A DNA stretch of 7,644 nt from contig PMHI01000470.1 of NCBI GenBank assembly GCA_003156615.1, forward strand, positions 11,944 to 19,587, given 5' to 3'. Positions 1 to 4,898 of the stretch are shown one piece after another. The notes beneath the pieces are model-generated. The model ran no database searches. It worked only from the letters and a program-made list of their open reading frames with translations, and was not told the origin of the DNA. The position numbers and the translations under genes are program-made. Every line of letters begins with the position of its first letter. Position 1 is the stretch's first letter. This stretch comes from Acidobacteriaceae bacterium. GTDB lineage: Bacteria; Acidobacteriota; Terriglobia; Terriglobales; SbA1.

Positions 1-617
1 TGATGAAAGCCGTGGACAAGTTTGAATATCGCCGCGGCTATAAGTTCTCCACCTATGCCACGTGGTGGATCCGGCAGGCGATTACTCGCGCCATCGCCGA
101 TCAGGCGCGCACTATCCGCATCCCGGTGCACATGATCGAAACCATCAACAAGCTGATCCGCACGTCGCGGCAGTTGGTGCAGGAGCTGGGACGCGAACCT
201 ACCAGCGAAGAGATCGCCAAGCGCATGGATATTCCCGTAGCGAAAGTGCGCAAAGTGCTCAAGATCGCGCAGGAGCCGATCTCCCTCGAAACGCCGATCG
301 GCGAAGAAGAAGATTCGCATCTCGGCGACTTCATCGAAGACCGCGCCGTGGTTTCGCCGGCTGAAGCCGTGATCAACGTGAACCTCAAGGACCAAACCGG
401 ACAGGTCCTGCGCACGCTGACCCCGCGCGAAGAAAAAGTAATCAAGATGCGCTTCGGACTCGAGGACGGCAGCGAACACACTCTCGAAGAAGTCGGCCAG
501 TCGTTCGCGGTAACCCGCGAACGCATCCGCCAGATCGAAGCCAAGGCGCTTAGGAAACTCCGGCATCCGTCAAGGTCGCGGAAGCTGCGGGCGTTTATGG
601 ATGGAGTGAGGGACTGA
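1..617 (+). CDS. rpoD: Principal sigma-70 factor (RpoD/SigA), 5'-truncated by window edge
   Basis: Housekeeping RNA polymerase sigma factor, which directs core polymerase to -35/-10 promoters. Only the C-terminal ~204 residues are in the window; the reading frame runs in from the left edge, so the ATG at 3 is internal. Counting from that Met, conserved regions 2.3-2.4 lie at about 5-33 ([17 protein letters not shown], which melts and recognises the -10 element). Region 3 spans about 34-88 and the region 3.2 linker about 89-112 ([17 protein letters not shown]). Region 4.1 is at about 133-157 ([15 protein letters not shown]) and the region 4.2 helix-turn-helix at about 160-190 ([20 protein letters not shown]). 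All diagnostic motifs are intact and the protein ends normally at TGA 615-617, so this copy looks functional. Its last 390 bp recur, degraded, at 4443-4832. Assignment as the primary sigma rather than an alternative one rests on these group-1 motifs; the missing N-terminus prevents a check of region 1. Confidence 0.95.
   Translation, partial: MKAVDKFEYRRGYKFSTYATWWIRQAITRAIADQARTIRIPVHMIETINKLIRTSRQLVQELGREPTSEEIAKRMDIPVAKVRKVLKIAQEPISLETPIGEEEDSHLGDFIEDRAVVSPAEAVINVNLKDQTGQVLRTLTPREEKVIKMRFGLEDGSEHTLEEVGQSFAVTRERIRQIEAKALRKLRHPSRSRKLRAFMDGVRD
228..617 (+). repeat. Long direct repeat, copy 1 (3' end of rpoD)
   Basis: The last 390 bp of the sigma gene are repeated in the same orientation at 4443-4832. 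Hand alignment runs from GATATTCCCGT to the stop codon and shows about 31 differences, roughly 92% identity. Two of these are single-base indels that cancel in length. Similarity begins abruptly at the left end and fades at the stop codon at the right end. The copies lie about 4.2 kb apart and bracket the broken methyltransferase/MFS operon and the winged-helix regulator. The divergence is too large for a recent duplication or a standard att site. Confidence 0.9.
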
Positions 618-653
618 GAGCTTTGACCACGGGGCAGTGAGTCCCCCAAGTAT

Positions 654-681
654 TCAGGTTCAACTCCTGCCACCCGGACCA
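654..681 (+). other. tRNA 3'-end-like fragment (T-arm + acceptor strand + CCA)
   Basis: The segment has the shape of a tRNA 3' end. The T-stem halves TCAGG and CCTGC (four of five pairs) surround the seven-base loop TTCAACT. They are followed directly by a seven-base acceptor strand CACCCGG, discriminator A, CCA at 679-681, and a T-rich tract. No matching 5' acceptor strand (CCGGGTG) or convincing D and anticodon arms are visible upstream, where the sigma gene ends. It is therefore not a complete tRNA. It may be a remnant left by recombination at a tRNA gene, or a chance resemblance. The GGGG/CCCC hairpin at 631-646 just upstream could be a sigma-gene terminator stem or part of the same relic. 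Confidence 0.35.
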
Positions 682-767
682 TTTCTTTTTACGCGATAAG
701 GATTTGTGGCGCGGTAGTTTCGATAGAGTGAAGCGTCTGGTCTGAGGGAGCGGAGCAGATTCGTACA

Positions 768-793
768 CTTCGCGAAGAGTTCGGACAGCCGAA
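768..793. other. Two adjacent small hairpins in the rpoD/MFS spacer
   Basis: The spacer 682-793 holds no gene. At its right end lie the palindrome CTTCGCGAAG (768-777) and the inverted repeat TTCGG-acag-CCGAA (780-793). They abut the stop codon of the minus-strand MFS remnant at 794-796 and lie between two converging reading frames, as a terminator would. No T-run follows on either strand, so intrinsic termination is doubtful. Confidence 0.2.
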
Positions 794-1096
794 TCACTGG
801 TTAGAGATTCCTTCATTACTGTTCGCTACGTGGTGCAAATGTTCCTGGTGAACCAAAGCTGGCTGCAAAGTGAACGCCAGCGAAATCGTTGCGCGGCCAG
901 CGTGGAACTCTTTCATCAGCGGCTTGAGAAACACGGTGAAGGAATAGACGGAAATAGGTACGCCCCAGAAGAGCCCTATCGCCGACACAAGAACGACCCA
1001 CCAGCCATAAAAGATCTGCCCCGAACGCAGCTCTGTGGTCGATGTTCGCACTGATTGCACCTGGGCCTGCATCAAGTTTTCGCTGTCAAAACTCAT
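794..1096 (-). pseudogene. MFS transporter, N-terminal remnant
   Basis: This is the start of a major facilitator superfamily permease of the broad OFA/monocarboxylate-porter style, which would move a small organic anion across the inner membrane. Residues ~26-78 of the 100-residue frame resemble the family: a hydrophobic helix with YGWWVVLVSAIGLFWG, then YSFTVFLKPLMKEFHAGR, then the onset of helix 2 (SLAFTL). From about residue 79 (near position 862) the sequence stops looking like a transporter and the frame ends 22 codons later. Only about 50 of the ~400 residues expected are present. No continuation was found in the other frames, which points to a deletion or rearrangement junction near 840-865. 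The start ATG (1096-1094) overlaps the stop of the methyltransferase gene by ATGA, so the two genes were once translationally coupled. The exact transporter subfamily is uncertain. Confidence 0.75.
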
Positions 1097-2198
1097 TTCG
1101 ATTCGTCACTCCTCGCGGCTGGAGTAACACCAGGGCGCTGCTTCGCGAGCACCATAACCTGAACGAACGAGTGAAACGGCGTGAGGTGTTCCCACAGGCG
1201 TTGCTTCAGTTTTTGTTCCAGGCAGTCGGCGAACGCTTCGCGCCTGCCGGCATCGCCAACCGCTGAAGCCAGGGAGGGTACGAAGATCGCGCGGAAGAAT
1301 GCAGCGTGGCGGCTGACGAGAGCGTCTACATTTCGATCCCGTTCGTAGTCAGCCCAAGCTGGGTCCGGCAACTCGAAGAGCTCGCAACGTTCAACCGAGA
1401 GCGACTGAAATTGACCATCCGCATGGAAGGGCTCGAGGAGTTGTGTTCGTCGTCGCGGGTATGCGCCCAGAATCATCCGTTTTCGCTCGTCGTCCCTGAT
1501 GGCCTGCTCGTTTACGAGTTGCGTGAGAACCTCATTGGCGCAGTTGAAGAGAGGTTCGAATCCTGATGCGCCGGCATCACTGAGACCTGGAAGCACGACC
1601 ACCAATCGGCCCCCCCGGCGCAACTCCCGCGCGCGTAGCGAAAGAAACAATCTCCAGTCATAGGCTCCTTGGAGGTCGAATGCCGCACGCACGTCGCCGG
1701 TGCTGGCGACCGACACGAAATGGCCTGGTATGAGCGCTGGAATGCGGCTGAGCCAGACCGCTGCATAAGAACACCATCCGAGATCCACCTGCTCTATCGG
1801 AACAACGTTCTCGTAGAAGGATCTTCCGACGGCAGACGGAAAAACATTGGGATCACCCATCGAGTACCGTTGGGGATCACCGTGCAGTACATCGAAGAGG
1901 TGTTGAAGTCGTTCGCGGGCTGATCGATGTGAATCACCATCAGGGGCCGGTCAGAACCAACGCGCGCGCGCAAGCACCGGATGGCTGCCCGCATGGGACG
2001 CAGAGAGTTTTTTCCCTGCGAAGAACCGTAGTCCGCGATAACGATGGGATCGCTTCCCGACCGGAGAGTGCAGGATTGAGCCGCCTTCTCCAGATACGGC
2101 AATGCCAGACTGCCTCCACCGGCGGGAACCTTGGCATGCAGGTTGTAGGAGCCACCTCCTTCCATCACTCCATGAGTCGAGACAATCAAAGTCGCCAT
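1093..2198 (-). pseudogene. SABATH-type SAM-dependent carboxyl methyltransferase, broken by one frameshift
   Basis: When two frames are joined, a 368-residue protein appears, the usual length for SABATH (Methyltransf_7) enzymes. These transfer a methyl group from S-adenosylmethionine to the carboxylate of small acids; plant members act on salicylate, jasmonate or indole-3-acetate. Joined-residue motifs: MEGGGSYNLHAK at 12-23, the SAM-binding IADYGSSQGKNSL at 54-66, IDQPANDF at 91-98 (the family's D-x-P-x-NDF element), VGRSFYENVVP at 124-134 and GWCSYAAVWLS at 141-151. The tryptophan in the last motif corresponds to the substrate-pocket Trp of plant enzymes. The frames meet at about 1899-1901, where one C (coding strand) is missing after the NDFNT codons; adding it restores LFDVLHGDP and everything downstream. 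The start at 2198 is chosen because GGAG lies six bases upstream. The C-terminus overlaps the MFS start by ATGA. The break could be genuine decay or an assembly error; since its partner gene is truncated, decay is plausible. The substrate is unknown. Confidence 0.82.
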
Positions 2199-2204
2199 TT
2201 GCTT

Positions 2205-2208
2205 CTCC
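2205..2208 (-). promoter_or_regulatory. Ribosome binding site of the methyltransferase gene
   Basis: On the minus strand GGAG is followed by AAGCAA and then the ATG at 2198-2196, a textbook six-base spacing. This favours that start over the in-frame ATG four codons upstream (2210), which has no comparable site, and over the open but non-homologous frame that extends further upstream. Confidence 0.6.
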
Positions 2209-2212
2209 ATAT

Positions 2213-2244
2213 TTCCGATAATCAGTTCCGATAATCGGTTCCGA
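2213..2244. repeat. 13-bp tandem repeat upstream of the methyltransferase gene
   Basis: Two head-to-tail copies of TTCCGATAATC(A/G)G (2213-2225 and 2226-2238) are followed by a six-base partial third copy (2239-2244). The first full copies differ at one base. They sit just upstream of the methyltransferase ribosome binding site, within its likely 5' leader. They may be binding sites for a regulator in direct-repeat arrangement, or simple replication slippage. Thirteen base pairs is not a whole number of helical turns, which slightly weakens the operator reading. Confidence 0.6.
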
Positions 2245-2426
2245 CAGTCCACCCGGAACGGCCAGGCGTCTCCAGTTGTCGCCCGGAGAGCGCCGACCGT
2301 CAATGCTCGGACGTTTCTCCGTCGATACCCTCTCAATCCCGCGATAAGACGTTTGCTTGCAATAAAATGTGGGCATCGCACTGTGATTAAGGGGCGTGCT
2401 AAACTTTCCAGCAATGTGAGCAGGTC

Positions 2427-4364
2427 ATGCCGTCTACCCTTCCACCAGTGGTACGCTTTGCGAATTTCGAGGTGAACCTTCGCGCCGGGGAGCTGCGAAG
2501 AGAAGGCAGCAAAGTACGACTGCAGGAACAACCGTTCTTGCTCCTCGCTCTGCTGTTGGAATCAGCGGGAGAAGTCGTCACTCGTGAAGAACTGCGCAAA
2601 CGCCTTTGGTCGGAAGATACCTTCGTCGATTTCGACCATCGCTTAGCTGTGGCCGTAAGCAAGCTAAGGGATGCGCTGCGAGACTCTGCCGAGAAACCAC
2701 TGTTTGTTGAGACCGTAGGACGGCGCGGTTACCGGTTCGTGGGCCAGATGGAATCTACTGATTCACTCGTGGATTCCGAGGGTGGAGTGGGCAAGACTCC
2801 TTTGCCCTCCTCTCCACCACCTGCGGAAAGAGAACTCCCCAAGGTAGCGGCCCCGGAATCAGCGCGATCACGAACCAGCAGGGTCGTCTTCCTCTTTTCG
2901 GTTGGATTTGCTCTTCTGCTTGGTGTAATCGTTCTGCCAAAACTTCTTCGCACTCGATCCGCGAAAGAACAGTCCTTGAGTCCCCGGAGCCTCGCGATCC
3001 TGCCTCTGCAAAATCATGGCCAGGATGCGAGTAGCGACTTCCTAGGATTGTCTCTAGCGGATGTACTCATCACGAAATTGGCGTATGTACACACTCTAAG
3101 CGTTCGTCCTTCCGCCGCGATTGAGAAGTATCGAGGGACGACGATCGATCTCCAGAAGGTTGCTGCAGATCTCAAGGTGGATACCCTTCTCACGGGAAGT
3201 TTCATTCGAGATGGTGACAACTTGCGAATTACGTATCAACTGGTCGATGCCAAGACCGAGAGGATTCTAGGTCAAGGAGTGATCGACATGAAGTATGACA
3301 ATCTGCTTGCCGTCCAGGACAAGGTTACCGGCCAACTGATCTCAGAACTGCAATTGACCTTGTCTCCGACGGAAGCGGAGCGTCTAAAGCCGGAAGCCGC
3401 GGTTAATCCGCTCGCGTACGAATACTTTCTGCAGGGACTCGATTTTCATGGGCAACACAAATTTCCCTTGGCGATCGAGATGCTTGAAAAGTCCACTAAA
3501 ATTGATCCCAACTACGCACCAGCCTGGGCCTACTTAGGAGCGTCCTACACTTCAGACGCAGCATTCGAGCTTGGCGGCCGCGAGCAATATCGCCGTGCCC
3601 AAGCCGCGTACGAGCGGGCTTTGGCGATACGACCGCACTTGCTTGATGCGCAAATGTTCCTCGCCAACCTCCTGATAGACACGGGGAAAGTTGAGCAGGC
3701 TGTGCCGCTCTTGCGTGACGCCTTGAAAACGAATGACAACTATGCCGCTGCTCACTGGGAATTGGGATATGCCTACCGATTCGCCGGGATGTTGGACGAA
3801 TCCGTCGCGGAGTGCGAGCGGGCGCGCCAACTCGCTCCCTTTGTCAAGGCCAACGGCTCGGTGTTAAACACCTACCTTTATTTGGGACAATACCAGAAGT
3901 TTCTCGAAAGCTTGCCAGTCGAAGACTCCTCGTTCATTCTCTTTTACCGTGGCTTTGGAGAATTTCACGAAAAGGAGTTCGACCAGGCTTCCCGAGATTT
4001 CGATCGTGCCTACGAGCTCGATCCCACTTTGTATACGGGAATCGGCAAGGCCCTCAGTGACTCGATTCACCAGCGCAAGACAGAAGGCTTGGAACTCTTG
4101 AACGGATTGGAGAGAAAAGTCAGAGACCGGGGCGTCGGCGACCCAGAAGGCACATACAAGATCGCCCAAGCGTATGCCGTATTGGGAGATAAGATCTCCG
4201 CTATGCGCGCGCTGCGCATGAGCGTTGAATCTGGTTTCTTCAGCTATCCGTACCTTTCGACGGACCCGCTGTTGAATGATCTGCGCCGCGAACCAGAGTT
4301 CGATCAGACCTTAAATACGGCACGTCAACGGCACGAGGCGTTCAAAAGCACTTTCTTCAAATAG
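2427..4364 (+). CDS. Membrane-bound winged-helix regulator with TolB/FlgO-like domain and TPR repeats (CadC/ToxR-like)
   Basis: A 645-residue one-component transmembrane regulator. Residues ~10-106 form an OmpR/PhoB-type winged-helix DNA-binding domain ([47 protein letters not shown] and the wing [12 protein letters not shown]). A Pro/Glu/Ser-rich linker (~107-150) leads to one transmembrane helix at ~153-174, preceded by Arg-rich sequence consistent with a cytoplasmic N-terminus. Residues ~186-320 resemble TolB/FlgO-like domains ([50 protein letters not shown]). Residues ~330-600 hold TPR-type repeats ([50 protein letters not shown]). The start ATG lies just before the domain, with a modest GAGCAGG upstream; an ATG at 2414 runs straight into a stop. 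Such proteins are very numerous in Acidobacteriota and few have known ligands. It is divergent from the methyltransferase operon, and its frame is intact although its neighbours are decayed. The TPR/TolB portion presumably senses a periplasmic signal or partner; the target genes are unknown. Confidence 0.88.
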   Translation: MPSTLPPVVRFANFEVNLRAGELRREGSKVRLQEQPFLLLALLLESAGEVVTREELRKRLWSEDTFVDFDHRLAVAVSKLRDALRDSAEKPLFVETVGRRGYRFVGQMESTDSLVDSEGGVGKTPLPSSPPPAERELPKVAAPESARSRTSRVVFLFSVGFALLLGVIVLPKLLRTRSAKEQSLSPRSLAILPLQNHGQDASSDFLGLSLADVLITKLAYVHTLSVRPSAAIEKYRGTTIDLQKVAADLKVDTLLTGSFIRDGDNLRITYQLVDAKTERILGQGVIDMKYDNLLAVQDKVTGQLISELQLTLSPTEAERLKPEAAVNPLAYEYFLQGLDFHGQHKFPLAIEMLEKSTKIDPNYAPAWAYLGASYTSDAAFELGGREQYRRAQAAYERALAIRPHLLDAQMFLANLLIDTGKVEQAVPLLRDALKTNDNYAAAHWELGYAYRFAGMLDESVAECERARQLAPFVKANGSVLNTYLYLGQYQKFLESLPVEDSSFILFYRGFGEFHEKEFDQASRDFDRAYELDPTLYTGIGKALSDSIHQRKTEGLELLNGLERKVRDRGVGDPEGTYKIAQAYAVLGDKISAMRALRMSVESGFFSYPYLSTDPLLNDLRREPEFDQTLNTARQRHEAFKSTFFK

Positions 4365-4365
4365 T

Positions 4366-4397
4366 GCTTATCGTTTGCATTTGAGGTCACGATAAGC
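4366..4397 (+). terminator. Perfect 9-bp inverted repeat just after the regulator gene
   Basis: GCTTATCGT (4366-4374) and ACGATAAGC (4389-4397) are exact reverse complements around a 14-base loop, starting two bases after the TAG stop. Position favours a transcription terminator, but the stem is only moderately GC-rich and no T-run follows. TAGTGCTT occurs at both 4362-4369 and 4403-4410, as a short direct repeat bracketing the structure. An alternative is a recombination or protein-binding site, since the truncated sigma copy begins 45 bp further on. Confidence 0.4.
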
Positions 4398-4442
4398 GTC
4401 CGTAGTGCTTGTTCCCAGCAATCTGGCATCCCACGAGATATC

Positions 4443-4832
4443 GATATTCCCGTGGCGAAAGTGCGCAAAGTGCCCAAGATCGCGCAGCAGCCGATCCCCC
4501 TCGAAACGCCAGTCGGTGAAGAAGAAGATTCGCATCTCGGCGACTTCATCGAAGACCGCGCCGTGGTTTCACCGGCCGAAGCCGCGATCAACGTGAACCT
4601 CAAGGACCAAACCGAACAGGGTCCTGCGCACGCCGACCCAGCGCGAAGAAAAGGTAATCAAGATGCGCTTCGGACTGGTAGACGGCGCGAACAAACTCTG
4701 GAGGAAGTCGGCCAATCGTTCGCGGTAACCCGCGAACGCATCCGCCAGATCGAAGCCAAGGCGCTGAGGAAACTGCGGCATCCGTCGAGGTCGCGGATGT
4801 TGCGGGCGTTTATGGATGGGGGGAGGGACTAA
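4443..4832 (+). pseudogene. Truncated, doubly frameshifted duplicate of the rpoD 3' end
   Basis: This second copy of the sigma gene's final 390 bp lacks regions 1 to 2 and most of region 3, and has no proper start or ribosome binding site. Relative to the intact copy there is one extra G at about 4619-4621. One A is lost between 4686 and 4687. The two cancel, so the region 4.2 helix-turn-helix ([20 protein letters not shown]) returns to frame and the frame ends at TAA 4830-4832, aligned with the original stop. The 22 or so codons between are read out of frame and destroy region 4.1 ([15 protein letters not shown] becomes unrelated sequence). Identity is about 92%. Homology starts sharply at 4443 and ends at the stop. 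An open frame survives from ATG 4452 (126 codons) but is best read as a relic. A working sigma-4-like peptide cannot be strictly excluded. Confidence 0.88.
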
Positions 4833-4862
4833 GCTAAGCAGCGTGGGTCAGTCATGGGCCCT

Positions 4863-4882
4863 CCACCGGTTTACCCGCGTGG
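4863..4882. terminator. Possible weak hairpin between convergent genes
   Basis: In the 66-bp gap between the sigma pseudogene and the stop of the large minus-strand gene, CCACCGG and CCG-C-GTGG can pair around a five-base loop, with one bulged C. There is no T-run on either strand. Its position between convergent frames is the main reason to note it. Confidence 0.2.
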
Positions 4883-4898
4883 AAGCTTCTGAACGCCG

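Larger units (their letters stand above)
2199..2426. promoter_or_regulatory. Divergent intergenic region between methyltransferase operon and winged-helix regulator
   Basis: This 228-bp region must hold the promoters of two divergent genes. For the plus-strand regulator, TGCTAAACT at 2397-2405 resembles an extended -10 box (TGn then TAAACT), but no good -35 lies at the right distance. For the minus-strand operon, TTGACG has only a poor -10 at 17 bp. A small inverted repeat TTGC-TT-GCAA occurs at 2353-2362. The 13-bp tandem repeats lie at the methyltransferase end. Divergent placement of a regulator and an operon often means the regulator controls the operon; this is inference only. Confidence 0.3.

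Noticed and set aside
600..681. Complete tRNA gene after rpoD
   Set aside because: No 5' acceptor strand pairs with CACCCGG, and no anticodon arm with T at position 33 could be built, so only a 3'-end-like fragment is claimed.
101..682. Long open frame on the minus strand opposite rpoD
   Set aside because: It lies antisense to the strongly conserved sigma gene and tRNA-like fragment. A very similar antisense frame appears opposite the duplicate copy, so it simply mirrors rpoD codon structure.
2213..2244. Possible CRISPR-like repeat
   Set aside because: The units are contiguous with no spacers and only 13 bp long, so this is a simple tandem repeat.
2199..2531. Upstream extension of the methyltransferase frame toward 2531
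   Set aside because: It overlaps the start of the divergent regulator and has no family similarity; a good ribosome binding site supports 2198.
4325..4603. Minus-strand open frame opposite the rpoD relic, similar to the one at 101-682
   Set aside because: The shared sequence comes only from the duplicated sigma gene read in antisense; there is no start context or domain of its own.
4452..4832. Functional small sigma factor gene
   Set aside because: There is no ribosome binding site or sigma-2 domain, and region 4.1 is scrambled by the frameshift pair; a pseudogene is the better reading.
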